DNA of 64,000 nt from Monilinia fructicola. Taxonomy: Eukaryota > Ascomycota > Leotiomycetes > Helotiales > Sclerotiniaceae. The notes under the pieces were generated by a model that saw only the letters and a program-made list of their open reading frames with translations, had not been told where the DNA came from and did no database searches. Position 1 is the stretch's first letter, and every line of letters begins with the position of its first letter. The translations under genes were made by a program, and so were the position numbers. The stretch spans positions 1-64,000 of the forward strand of contig VICG01000001.1 in assembly GCA_008692225.1 (NCBI GenBank), given 5' to 3'. Shown piece by piece: positions 34,606 to 46,786 of this stretch.

Positions 34606-37311
34606 ATGTCACCTATCCAAAGAAGATCACCACCAAATGACCCGGGTAGTATTCTGGGATTTAAATTTCCCTTGAAGATCTGGAGAGAAATTGGTGGCCG
34701 TGAGCTGTATCTGGCCCAAAATCAGCCTCTTGTTCTCTCGACCCAGGGTGATGGAATCCAAGAAATCATACTCGATTACGGAAGAAGTGTAGGTGGAATT
34801 CCATTCATCGAAACGGTCGCTGTGACTAGTAATGGACGACCCGCTGTAGTGGATGTCGTATATAGCGAAACGAGCATCGGAGTTCACAATAAAAGAAAAG
34901 GTAAGCCGGCACCAACAGATCATCAAACCCAGTATTAATGTGCCTTAGGAGATGGACCGTTCTTTGGGTTCTCTAATGCAATGGACACTTACCGAGCAAA
35001 ATCTCTTTACTTCGCGCCTTCAAATACACTCAAATTAATGAATTTTAAACTCCCACAAACTTCTCAGAGATATCAAAAACTTACTCTTGTAACACCGAAC
35101 TGCTCAGTAGCAATCTCATCAATAGGGTTCCGAGAATTGAGACCACAAACGATAGGGGAGAGCCGATTTGTATCTTCAAATGAACTACTCAACAAGATAT
35201 GGAGAGACGGCGTCAATACAGTGGATCGATGCACAGTGGAAGCTGGAGAAGTACAAGAGATATGGACTGTAGGTGAATTTGGCACCAGAATATCAGGGCA
35301 ACGATGGGCACCATGTCGACATGGAACACGATGGAAGGATAAGGCAATCAAGTTCAGGGTGAGAATTGAGTCCGGTGGAGCCAGTTGGGGTATTCATATG
35401 GTGGAAAGTGGATTGATCTTCTCCATTGACATTGCTTCAAGGAGGTTGTCAGCCTTCGAAGGTACTTCAGATACCCCACCGTCAACCCTAAGGGGAACAT
35501 GGGACCTTCCTGGTAGGCTTGATTTATTTGATTGGCTTCGAATCGATATAGAGGCTCGAGGTTCGAGCGTTCTTGTGAGAATCAACCACAAAAAAAATTG
35601 CAATTATGAAACGATTAAGCATCTACCCTTCGCCTGGAGGCGAACCGAACACTGGTTCTATTGCATTTGGTGGTCCTGAACATTACCTCGCAACATATCG
35701 ATCTCTGGTGGTGAGAGATTTCAATGATAATGTCCTCTATGAGAATGACATGAGACTCAAAAATAAAGTGCGCATTCTGTCCGATTTCCAAGTTGGAACA
35801 AATCAGATACCATGCACAGTCGACAGTGCAAAAGGCCCCCGCATCTGCTCTGCCGCTGATTTGTTCGTTATGGGTCGATCCATTTATCATTCGACAGGGC
35901 ATCTAGAGGCGGTTTTGGGAAGCCTTTCATTGCTGTCTAGCCACCAAGAGCAACATGGCTATCTCGGCAATATAAGTCCAATTCAAAAGACCTTCTTCGA
36001 GAATGAAGAAATTGAATCCCCGACTTACGCGTTTTTTTCTCTCACTTTGAACTTTCAATTGTTGGTGGCTGTGAAAGATTATTGGATGTACTCGGGTGAT
36101 TTCTCTATCGTGGACAGGATATGGGACAAGATGGAAAAATCGATGACTTTCGCAATGCTCTATGAAGATAAACGAGGATTAATTGTTGCTCCGCCAAACA
36201 TGTCGAGTAAGACTTATCCCTACCCAGTACCATGCACATTATCTAACCGTTGTTGTTAACAGGGGATATCATGTCACATGATATACTTGTAGGCGCTTCA
36301 TCGAAATTGAACCTTGCATATTATGATGCTTTGATTTCCATGAGCAAAATGTGTAGCATGCTCGGGGTGGAAGGCCAGTACGATTCTCGTGCCATTGTAC
36401 TCAAAGAAAAGATTTTGGCGAACTTTTGGCATCAAGAAACAGGAATTTTACGTCTCAGTGACCACACCCCACCAACAAAAATATCCCACGAAGTTAATGC
36501 ATATGCAAGAACTCTTGGTGTCATACCTCATAATGAAATTTCGGACCAGTTTTTGGGACTTTCAAAGATAGGGGAACTTCCGCGAGTGATTCAGGATTCA
36601 CAAGGTGTAAAAGATGTAAAGGTTGTGAGCCCTTATACTTGTGGAATGGCAGCAGAAGCATTGTTCCAGGCTGGGAAAGGAACTGATGCAGTGGAACTAG
36701 TAGAAAAGGTATGGGGTCCTATGGTAGATCCAGAAAATTTGGAATACTCAGGAGGACATTGGAATGAGATGAAGCCAGATGGGCGACCAACTTCTGCCAC
36801 CACGTCAATGATGCAAGCGCGATCCACCTGGCCCGTTTCAATTCTCCCGAAATACCTGGCGGGAGTTGAGCCATTAAATCCAGGTTGGTCTCGGTGGAAA
36901 GTGAATCCTGTACTTGCAGGACTCGCATTTGTGGATTATCGACTTTCAACGGCAGTAGGAGAGATTTCCGTGGCCATTCACATACACGAACCAAGTAGCA
37001 CGGGAGAACTCACAGTATATGTGCCAAAAGGGTCAGTGGCAGAATTGTATCCACCGCAAGGTTGGATTTTCTTAGCATCTAGAAGCGTATGTGCGGAATA
37101 TCTGGAGAAGAAAGTTGTCATAGGGCAGGATGATGAGGTAACTCTGAGGCTTTGTGTATCGCCACAAGATAGGCAATCGGCAATAATCAGGAAGAGTGTG
37201 AGACAGCTACCCTGGGATGATTATATACCTGAAGTGCAAGAGCAAGAACCGAAAAGTCCATCTTATATAAAACGATTTGGACGAAAGGTGCTCGGCTTGC
37301 GCAGAGAATAA
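34606..37311 (+). CDS. GH78-like alpha-L-rhamnosidase / six-hairpin glycosidase
   Basis: GH78 enzymes remove L-rhamnose from plant polysaccharides and glycosides with an (alpha/alpha)6 barrel. Exons: 34606-34900, 34949-36206 and 36263-37311; introns 34901-34948 (48 nt) and 36207-36262 (56 nt) keep phase. N-terminal beta part: LDYGRSVGGIPFIE, then YSET and GFSNAMDTYRA. A jelly-roll-like part follows (KFRVRIESGGASWGIHM to VLYENDM). The catalytic barrel begins CTVDSAKGPRICSAADLFVM with GRSIYHSTG, and later has SPYTCGMAAEALFQ, GGHWNEMKPDGRPT (a likely catalytic or sugar-binding Glu region) and SWP-like STWPVSILPKYL. A C-terminal beta domain ends the protein. At an A8 tract (35590-35597) one base too many shifts the frame; both sides match the family. 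An alternative ATG is at 34564. No signal peptide, unlike most secreted members. Substrate unknown. Confidence 0.8.
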
Positions 37312-37485
37312 ATCCAAATCGAGCCAAAAAAAAAGCGAGTGTTTCGACCTCTATGAACAATCAAATGTCCAAATGCCTGATATCCTTAATAGTCAAGTAA
37401 CAACGATAAATCACCCATTGAAAGCAAGTAATGGATGACATGGTATAAATTCATAGAACAGGGTATATTAGTGCATAGATTGTAT

Positions 37486-39657
37486 CTATGCATGACCACT
37501 GGCACGGTTCATCGGGCCCCAGTTCTCTCGAGGGTTAACTTGGTATCTCACTATCTTTTTCGTATCTTTCTCCACTCCCAGTTTTTCGTCAAAAACTATC
37601 TCGAGCTTTTTCTTCCCATTGGACGATGTGTCTTTCTCATTTGCGGCAACACCGCTAGCCTCATCCTTAGCATCTGACTCTTGGGTTGTAGGTTCCTTTT
37701 TGTCCAGGCCCATGATATACCACCCGGCTGTATTCTTCTTGATGGCGCCCTCTTTTGGTGGACATTTTTGTCGGGCCCATTCTCTCATAATCTCCCAAAT
37801 AACATCCCAAGGAGCATCGGTCTTGATACTACCACCCTTTGTATGACTCCTAGTAACCCTATAACCGAGATGCCTTAAAGCTCCTCGAAGGGCATTTTCG
37901 TGGGGCGTGACGCAATGGATGACTTTGGCGAGCATGGATGGTATAAAGAAGAATGGATACTGATCAACAATGGCAGGATCGTATTTACCAGTCTTTGATG
38001 AAGCGGTTGGGGAGTCCGGCATATCTTTTAAGGAAGGCAGATTCTCTTCGAGGGCCAATGTGAGCATTCCTTCGATCCTAGCTGTTGTATGATATGTATC
38101 CTTGGATACATTGGGAAGATCATCTAATATCCTCTGAACAAATTCGGGTGAATGAAGTGGTCCGCCGTACATGGGTCCAGCAAGATGGGTTCTCATACCG
38201 CAGTGGGAGCAGTTCTCGCCTGCAGAAGGTCCCATGGAGTAGACATGTTTCCAAAAATGGCCGTTACCACTTTTGTTGGGTGCGAGCTTATTCTTTCCAA
38301 CCATCTGAGTTGTCCATGCCCCGCAGCCAGTATCACAATTATAAACCATCATGGTCTTTCCGGCCAAGAATTTAACATCAGAGGGGGATTTGTATATTTT
38401 AACAAATACTCGTGCGTAGAAATCAATTGACAGAGATAAAAGTGGCTCCATGGCCAGGCCATATCGAGCGGCGGATGTGGCGATTGAATGCAGAATAAGT
38501 CGTAAGCCACCTTCATGACTATGCTGGCCTTTGACCGTAACTCCTCCATACAGAGAGTATGCCTTTTCAGGGTATCCATTAGAAGCCCATACACCAGCAT
38601 CAGTACAAGTAACGCACAGAAGCCCTCCATCATCTCTGACAGCTTGTACTGCTGCATCCAAGAACGGAGCTGCTGTGCCATAAGGGTCTAGGTCAATTAC
38701 GTCGTACTTTCTGCTACCACTTCCATCTTTGCAATCGTCACCTACAAGGCTGTACATATGTGTCAATGCATTTCCGGTGACGGCCTTGATCTTGTTCTCG
38801 AGCTTATTGTGCTTCACATTGAGTTCAATTGTTTTCGTGGCTGCGGGTAAAAGGTCGTTTGCGGTAATGGACGTCGCAAATGGGATTTCTTGGGCATATC
38901 TAAGAGCTCTGAGTCCAGTGGCAGATAATGCATCCAAAATCTTGAATCGTGGATTGATTGGATTCGCGGGTTTTGTAGATTCTTGGTCCTCTTTAGTTTT
39001 TGATACTTCAGTCGTCTCCGTTGTTGCATCAGTATGTGACTCCCCATTGGCCTTTGGAGCATTCACATTTTCCGCATTATTTTGGGCTTCGAGTTCTTTG
39101 GCTTCTATTTCCTTGTCGGCGCTGGCATTCTCGGGTTTTGCAACGGCTATTGGAAGCTCTACAGCTGCTCCTGCACTCTCGAGTTTACCAGCTTTTCTCG
39201 GTCCATCATGTTCTTCCTCAGTAGCCCTCTTTCTTTTCTTCTCCTTTCTGGCAGCGTTCTTCTGTCTATCTCTTTCAATTATTTTCCTCTTTTTTTCTAA
39301 TATGCTCTCACCATAAGCCTTGATCGCGAGAACGCTCAAATCTCGATTAAATTGTTGAATTGGGTTGTAGAAAACAGATTGTACTTGATTTTGTCCTTTA
39401 GGAGTTGTTTGTGGTACTTTTGATCCTTCTGCGGGTATGAGGATGTGTGCGAGACCTTCCTTGACTGTAGTATATTCTTTTCCGTCGTGAAGAATATGCT
39501 GATCAGCAGCGGGCGCAACTGTTATATCAGGCAATGTTGTATCCATGGTGGAGGTTGAATAGAATTTATTGAACGATATTACCTGCCGGGTAGTGACAGC
39601 GTGCAATGTAGTTCGACTTCTTCTGAAGTAATTGATAGAAGTAGCAAACGATCGCAT
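37486..39657 (-). CDS. TRM1: tRNA (guanine26-N2)-dimethyltransferase Trm1
   Basis: Trm1 transfers two methyl groups from S-adenosylmethionine to N2 of G26 in nuclear and mitochondrial tRNAs. Intronless and unbroken. The SAM-binding motif is LDALSATGLRALRYA, with the acidic loop after it (TANDLLP). The catalytic D-L-D-P-Y-G is in VIDLDPYGTAAPFLDAAVQA, followed by VTCTDAGVWA. A Zn-binding part follows: NCDTGCGAW and NCSHCGMRTHLAGPMYGGPLH. The C-terminus is Lys/Glu-rich. Two in-frame starts matter: ATG 39657 gives a basic, Ser/Thr/Arg-rich presequence (MRSFATSINYFRRSRTTLHA) typical of mitochondrial import, and ATG 39546 (MDTTLPDITVAPAA) gives a form without it. Yeast TRM1 makes both forms from one gene. 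The open frame extends further upstream to 39726 with a hydrophobic stretch, which I do not use. Convergent with the GH78 gene, 174 bp apart. Confidence 0.95.
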   Translation of the reverse strand: MRSFATSINYFRRSRTTLHAVTTRQVISFNKFYSTSTMDTTLPDITVAPAADQHILHDGKEYTTVKEGLAHILIPAEGSKVPQTTPKGQNQVQSVFYNPIQQFNRDLSVLAIKAYGESILEKKRKIIERDRQKNAARKEKKRKRATEEEHDGPRKAGKLESAGAAVELPIAVAKPENASADKEIEAKELEAQNNAENVNAPKANGESHTDATTETTEVSKTKEDQESTKPANPINPRFKILDALSATGLRALRYAQEIPFATSITANDLLPAATKTIELNVKHNKLENKIKAVTGNALTHMYSLVGDDCKDGSGSRKYDVIDLDPYGTAAPFLDAAVQAVRDDGGLLCVTCTDAGVWASNGYPEKAYSLYGGVTVKGQHSHEGGLRLILHSIATSAARYGLAMEPLLSLSIDFYARVFVKIYKSPSDVKFLAGKTMMVYNCDTGCGAWTTQMVGKNKLAPNKSGNGHFWKHVYSMGPSAGENCSHCGMRTHLAGPMYGGPLHSPEFVQRILDDLPNVSKDTYHTTARIEGMLTLALEENLPSLKDMPDSPTASSKTGKYDPAIVDQYPFFFIPSMLAKVIHCVTPHENALRGALRHLGYRVTRSHTKGGSIKTDAPWDVIWEIMREWARQKCPPKEGAIKKNTAGWYIMGLDKKEPTTQESDAKDEASGVAANEKDTSSNGKKKLEIVFDEKLGVEKDTKKIVRYQVNPRENWGPMNRASGHA

Positions 39658-40547
39658 ATATGTTGTATCTGTTGCAGGTGTGATAAAAAAATAAATTATC
39701 AAATTACTTAGTATCATTGGGAACAAAAATGAAAAGTTCTGCCATTTGTGAAAGTCTAGGCGGTCAGTTGAACTGGTTGGTTGGTACTAGATCCATTTTA
39801 GCTACTCTACTTACATGCTTTGTCATGTACCGACTAATTAGGTAGCTATAGGTTCTTTTTCGTTTTTCTAAACATAAATCAGCAACAACAACAACAACAA
39901 CAACATCTCTGCATGAAGAAATAAAACTATATTTCATTCAATGTGGGAATTATGGACTTCTATTAGAAGTTATATATCCATCTTCAAATTTGCTCTCTTA
40001 GAAATAAATGTGTCTAGCATGCATCAACATCTAAATTCTACTTCTTACGCTGCTGCACAGCACAAGTTCAAAACATTCTCATAAATAAGCGCCCAACCAA
40101 TTCCACTTCCCTTTCCCAATACTTTGGCTCAGGGCTGAAGAAAGGTTACGTTGCATATGGCCACCCAATGAATCAGATTATACCAGGGATGAAGGAATTC
40201 TGATACACCAGCATGCATATCTCATCAAGGTTCCTAACTCTATACGGAGTAGGCGCAAGTTGCGTCTGTCTCTTAAGTTTGCAATGCCTCGTTCCAATGG
40301 TAGGGCAGAAGTTGGTATGCAAGCATTAGAGGTTGGCTATTATATATATGGATGCATGACGGCGTGTGGCGGTTGAGTGACGAGTATAAGCATCTGGTTA
40401 TCTTCTCTTTGCTTTCCTCTTTCATTTTTATAATAATTTTCGCTGTATTTCTTTTTGTTTTATTGTGCAAATTTAGAAATTTACAGTATTCTTTTATCTT
40501 TATTTTCGATATAATTTTCGTTTTTCCTTTTTTTGTATATATACCTG
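39658..40547. other. Divergent spacer between Trm1 and the NLR-like gene
   Basis: Promoter side of both genes. Contains an AAC run (about 39883-39904) and a TACGGAGTA 9-mer (40243-40251). T-rich leader at 40420-40540 ahead of the NLR-like ATG. No gene seen. Confidence 0.5.
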
Positions 40548-43500
40548 ATGGCTCTAATGCAGTTCAGAAAGACTCGCTCTAAATCGATCACGGCCGACCT
40601 TCCAACATATTCCAATGTTTTGCATCCGGGCGATAGTTCTCCAACCTCAAATAATTTGAGTCCATCCCTCAATCCCCACAAAGGACTCCCTCCTGCACGT
40701 ACTGAAAGGTTTGGTCTATTCCTCTTGAATCCAGAGCCTACACCTCCAAGGGAAGGGAAACCATCATACAAACTTGACATCGTAGCGCTTCATGGTATAA
40801 AAGGACATGCATACAATACATGGACAGACAAGAATGGGAATCTATGGTTACGGGATCAACTGCCCGATGAGCTACCGGGCGCGAGAATTTTCTCCTATGG
40901 ATATGATGCCACTGTAGTCTTTAGCCGGGCAACAGGCGGTATCGAAGAATTTGCAACGACTCTTCTGGGTCACTTACTGAGAGAGAGAAGTGGTGATGCG
41001 AATCGGCAACGTCGCATCATTTTTATATGTCATAGTATGGGAGGGATCGTCATAAAAAAGGCACTCATCAGAGCCGTCTCAGATGAACGCTATAAAAACA
41101 TATATGACTCGACATCAGCCATTCTCTTCCTCGCCACGCCACATCTGGGTTCCGATGAAACAAATCTTCCTCTATCTATCGCCAATGTTTTCAACTGTCT
41201 TCTTGCGCTTCCGATGCGATTAAGTGGTCGTATGAGAGATGAATTAATTACTCCTCTGGCCAGAGGATCGCCTGTTCTGTCAGCCATCCAGAATGAGTTC
41301 AAAGAAAGGAAGCTATATGAAGGAAAAAGGATCGCCAGTTTCCAAGAAATGAACATGACTCCTGGGTTGAAGCACTTGATAGTTGATAAGGAGAGTGCAC
41401 AGTTACACGTGCCAGGCGAGCGAGTAATACCAATGATAGGCCGTGATCATCGAAATATATGCAGGTTTAGTGGACGGGAGAGCAACTCTTACTTGATGGT
41501 TTGGGGTATTCTAAAAGAATATGCAGATGAAGCAAATATAAGTCAGTTCTATCTAACCGAGAAAATTATGACACGAAATGCTAATGGTCAATGAAACAGT
41601 GGTCCCAGATGAACTGACAAACGTGGACGAAGGTAAGCAGTCTAATGTTATACAACCTTCCAATTTAACCCACATATTTAGCCGTATTATCATCCTTACA
41701 ATACCCTGAGATGATACAAAGACGTCGCGATGCGGACCGCGCCTACCCAGGTACCTGTAACTGGATATTCCAAAATGATGCCTACCTTAGTTGGAAAAAT
41801 AATAATCGTAGTTTGGTGTGGATTAAAGGTAAACCAGGTGCAGGTAAATCCACCCTTATGGCACATATCCTCTCGAATTTTCGCCATCACGATCCTCGAA
41901 TCCTGGTTCTGCATTTTTTCTTCCATGGTCGCGGATCCTCTCTCCAAAAGAGTCCTGAGGGAATGTATAGGCAATTATTGTATCAGCTCTATTCTCAAGC
42001 ATCTCCGATTCGTGAACAGCTTCGAAAGTCTTTCGCTGAGAGAAATAACTTGAGACAATCAGATGATGATTGTGTTTGGGCTGAAGACGAATTGAGAGAT
42101 TGGCTAATGTATGCCATCACCTGGATTGCGAAATTACAACCCGTCGCAATATTCATAGACGCACTTGATGAAACCGGCGATGATAATGCGAGGATTCTGA
42201 TCAATTATTTTTGACGACATGAAAAAAACCGTATCCGGAGAAGGTGGATCCATACGAATTTGTATTTTCTTGTCGACATTATCCGAATGTCTCCTTGAGT
42301 GAAGGCTCCGAAGTAAACGTGGAAACTTATAATAGGCGAGATATCGCAATCTTTGTTCATATATCATTGAATGAAAAAGTGCGGATCTGGGACGATGATC
42401 CAGTGGCGATCGAGGGTAGGGCTGAAATGGAAAAAGCGATTGTGAAAAAATCTTTGGGTGTTTTCCAATGGGTGAAGATTGTGGTTCAAATGGCTGCGGA
42501 AACATACAATGAAACGGCAAGCCTCAAGGATGTTCATGTTATGTTGGATAAGGTACCCGATGATTTGGGTCGCGTCTACAGAAATATACTGACTGATGTC
42601 ATTAAAGCTGAATATCGATCCAAGACATTGTTGTTGATGCAATGGGTTGCACTCGCATTGCGGCCCTTGAATCTCATCGAGCTGAGGTTTGCGATGGCAT
42701 TAGATGGACCGCTACAAGAAGGGCAGATGAGTTGCCGAGATAGCGAAGATTTCGTCGAAAGTGATGCGAGGATGAAGGTTTTGACAAAAAGCCTGTCTGG
42801 TGGGCTTGTCGAAGTGGTTCTCTACACTTCCGGTCAGTATATGGTACAGTTTATTCATCAGACAGTGGTTGAATTCATGACCTCTGATGGTTTAAAGTTC
42901 TTGTTTTCTGCGGTAGATTGTTATCCCGGCTCCGAGGGGATGTTGCAGCATAGGATGGAACTTTCGGATGATGATATTGTAGGAAGAAGTCATGATAGAT
43001 TGGCAAGAATTTGCACAAGCTTTTTTAAATGCGGAGAGCTTGCTTGTCAAGGCAAGAGTGAAGAATTATCGCCCGATGAGTTGGATGCTCAATACGAGAC
43101 GTACGCTTTCGGAGTTTACGCTCATGAATCGTGGTTGAAACATGCGGAACTAGCTGAGAGGCGAGGCATCTCACAAAACAACATTCTACAGAATATTGAG
43201 ACTTACGGTTTACTGAAAATCTGGCTCAACTTTTCTCATGCACCACCTGAATCGAATTATTTCGGACACGACGCTCCGGATGAAGTGAGATTGTTACATA
43301 TTTTCGCTGGGGCTAATTTGCAAGGCCCAGCTAGAACTCTTCTTGAAAGAGGTGTTTCTGCGATGGCTTCTAATTCATGGAATACGACGGCGATGCACTA
43401 TGCTGCTTCTAATGGGCATGTCGAAGTAGCCGAAATGCTTATAGAAGCTGGTGCAGGTGCATCTATAAATCAGTCGAATTATGACCACAGTACCCCTCTA

Positions 43501-44977
43501 GATTTAGCCGCTAGAAAGGGGCATGAGAAAATTGTAAAACTCTTGCTCGAAAAGGGGGCCGACATTGATGGAGACTCTATAGGTGCTAATGCATTGCAAA
43601 CAGCCGCTAGAGCTGGAATGACGGATATGGTTCAGTTCTTGTTGAGAGCTGGTGCAGCAGTCAACACACCAAGTGGGATCAAGGGAGATGCTCTCCAGAG
43701 CGCAGCGAGGGAGGGTAGGGTGGAGGTCGTGAAACTTTTACTAGAAAATGGTGCCATTTTTCAAGAGCATAAGGACTCTCTGTTTGGCAATCCCCTTTCA
43801 GCTGCAGCTCATAAGGGCAGCTATAAACTTGTTGAGTGAGCATTTCCATGAATTAACTATCTGTGACTTGGCCGCAGGCACTAACGGGGGCAGTTTGTTC
43901 TTAGAGATGGGAGTTTCGATTAACATTTCAGGAGGCCGGTATGGCAATCCTCTTCAAAGTGCAGTCAATGCTCAACATCTCCAGCCGGATATTGAATTCA
44001 TACGCTACCTTATTTTCAAAGGTGCGGATATCAATGCTCAAGGAGGACAAGATGGGTCTGCTTTACAAGCTGCTGTTAGTAGCCAAGGGCGGCCTCTCGA
44101 ACCTCACATGTTGGAAGTTGTTCGGTTGTTGCTGGAAAAGGGAGCAGATGTGAATATTGGAGGTGGAATAGCGGGCGGGGTGCTTCAGGCAGCTGCGACG
44201 AGTGGCCAAGACGAACTAGTGCAGCTATTCATCGAATGCGGGGCTTCAATCAACAGTTCTGATGGGCTTTATGGAAGTGCTCTCACAAGCGCTTGTTATC
44301 ATGGCCACAAGTCAACTGTACAGCTTCTCCTTCGAGCTGGGGCCAAAATGTATTCAGGTAAATTACCCGGGCTCAACACCCCGTTGGAGGCGGCTGCTGA
44401 GGGAGGTTATATTGAGATTGTCAAAATTCTTCTCGATGCTGGGGCCGACGTTAGCGATCATGGGGAAGACCGAATCGCTCTTCATTCTGCAGTGAGAAGC
44501 AAAGCAATCTTTGAGCTAATACTCAATTATGGAGCCAATATTGATGCTTGTGGTGGACGATACGAAAATGTTCTTCAGGCCGCAGCAAAGGAAGGGAATT
44601 TGGAAGTTATGGCGATATGTCTGGATCATGGTGTTGACATCAACAAGAATGGCGGAGGGTATGGTAATGCACTTCAGGCCGCCATAATTAGCGGACAGGA
44701 GGCTTTTAGATACTTGTTGGATCGAGGGGCAGATCCTTGTTTGACAGGAGGCAAGTTCGGCACCGCCCTCCAAGCTGCTGCATATCAAGGAGCAGTATCA
44801 ATAGTAGAAACTTTGCTAGACCTGGGTGTAAAAGATGTAGCGGGGGGGTTTTGGGGCAGTGCTTTAGAGGCCGCTAAGCATAGCATAGGTAAGCTGGCGG
44901 ATAAGGAGGTCATACTAAATCTACTTGTCGGACGAGGTGGGGGTATTAGGTTACCGCCATCCAACAACAAGGCTTAG
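40548..44977 (+). pseudogene. NLR-like protein: SesB-type esterase + NACHT + ankyrin repeats, multiply frameshifted
   Basis: Fungal NLR-like proteins of this layout take part in non-self recognition and regulated cell death. N-terminal alpha/beta-hydrolase (about 40770-41400): VALHGIKGHAYNTW, nucleophile FICHSMGGIVIKKAL, LFLATPHLGS. Then NACHT: CNWIFQ, P-loop GKPGAGKSTLM (about 41827-41860), Walker B-like AIFIDALDETGDDN (about 42145-42185), and helical VKIVVQMAAETYN and FIHQTVVEFM parts. From about 43260 on come some 15 or more ankyrin units (GHVEVAEMLIEAGA, ALQAAAxxG, LLLEKGAD). One intron fits, 41633-41681. The frame changes near 41570-41578 (A3 tract), 42208-42212 (T5 tract), about 42260-42275, and 43830-43870, with premature stops at 41592, 42212 and 43837. 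I call it broken as read. Sequence errors may explain this: the syntaxin next to it is also shifted. If restored, about 1,450 aa. Confidence 0.8.
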
Positions 44978-46786
44978 GTAGCTCATGAACAAGTGTAACA
45001 ATATACTTCATGATTTCTTGGATATAATACTGTAAAGAAAATAGGCCCGAACAACTGGAACTGGTTACTGTCCTCGGAAATGTGGGGAGAGATGCGGCTA
45101 GTGGATGAAATTTATTGACAATATTTATTTTGTCTCTCGCAAAGGGTCCTAATAAATATATGACGTCCAATTGCCACTTTTGATCCTTAGTGCTAAACCG
45201 ATTGCCAGCCAGATAAGTCACCCTATGTTGTTTGATGTCATGTGTAGTTTAGGCCAATGGACTCCATGTTCTCGATTCTCGATTCTCGATTCTAAACCAA
45301 TACCTCAGGCGATAAGCAAATACTGTAGCTCCAAGCAGATTCCTAGATGTGCATTGAATACTGGGAGTATAGTACCAAATAATTCATGCAGCGTTTCATC
45401 ATTGAGAATAATCCGATTGCTTGTGTGAATGCGATCATTGCGATGGTAGATGTTTGGTTTGTATGAAACGTGAACGGTATGGTGTGTGATGACGGGACGG
45501 TGAACTTCCCAAGACCAATGGCTATGCATGAATAAACTTAAGCTGCGGCAGATGGAATCTGGCGATTTTGTGTAGAATGATCATTGCCACATCCGAGCTG
45601 CTTAAAACGATCGCCGTTGTGTCGATCTTCAATGTGGTTTGAATGGCAAAGAACCAACAAGGCTTGTTTGGCTTTGTGGCAAAGCCTGCTTGTAGGCCCG
45701 TATGAATACAGTCATCATTCTTCAGTTATGTATGTGCTGTCAAATACTCATTCATTCGTCCTCTTTACCAAATACGTGGGTGTGTCGGTACGTATTCTGT
45801 AAGGCTCATGCAATCTAATAATAGACAGGTAAGCGAGGGTTGAGGCTTGACTACGGAATACGACCTAAATAAGTTTGTTTATCCGACGGAATGATTTTGG
45901 CCTATAAAATGAAGTAGATAGATCCATAATGTGGCTACTACTTAGTAGATAAACTCTGATTTGATACTAGTGTACTGTATGCGGTACTGTATGTACAGTA
46001 TGTATTTTAACCCTTCAATGGTACGGAGTACATTCGAGATTCGCCCCTTTAAAGATTCCATATTGGCCAATTAGATTCCACTTCACCCCTCTTCCCCTTC
46101 CCAAATTACAGTAAAGAAGGATGTACCTGAGCTATTCCACTTTGAAACATAATTAACTAAACTTAATTTCGAGTAGCTTTAGGCGCAGACTGCTCATATA
46201 CTTACTCTGTACTCTACTTATTACTTACTTTACTTACTGTATGTAGATCAAGTCCGGCAGAAAAGAAATAATTCTCAAACAAATCGCTTTCTTACTCTGC
46301 ACAAACAGGAACAGTAAACCCGTGTATACTATTTGACTTTAATCTTAATCTTCATTTCGTCCTCCGAAGAAAAGAACGAATTCTTTTTGTTTTCGTTTTT
46401 CTCCTTTCTTCCTTTCTCTCTCTATATTTCTATTTTTTATTACTTGATTATATAAAACAAATCTATTAAAAGTTTCCCCACGATCTTTAATAATACGAAA
46501 CAAGAAGGTGCACCAGATATTTCACGGCGTGACGGTTTAGAAACTCTTAGTGGCAGAAAAGGTCCTTTCGCCAAACTTTGAAGTCGAATCGTGTTTAGGG
46601 GTCGAAGCGTGTAAAAATGAGTGTGAGTCCATAGTTTCACTCACATCTTCTCAAGGGGTTTCATGATCACAACAAGAGATCTCCAACTCTTTCATCTCTT
46701 GATCCAATATATACATTTCAATTGGAAGAGTCTTGGAAACAATTCAAAAGCAATAAAATTACTCTGGAAGCAATTTACTAATAATC
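44978..46786. other. Intergenic, upstream of the syntaxin
   Basis: No secure gene. Holds GATTCTC repeats (about 45271-45293), TACTGTA-rich DNA at 45970-46010, a TACGGAGTA 9-mer (46022-46030) and, at 46380-46440, a T/C-rich tract typical of fungal promoter or leader sequence before the syntaxin start at 46787. Confidence 0.5.

Noticed and set aside
38729..39316. 195-codon plus-strand frame inside Trm1
   Set aside because: Antisense shadow of the well-conserved Trm1 coding sequence.
43837..43870. An intron GTGAGC...CCGCAG as the explanation for the ankyrin frame change
   Set aside because: Removing it leads to the wrong phase and an immediate stop, so an indel remains the better reading.
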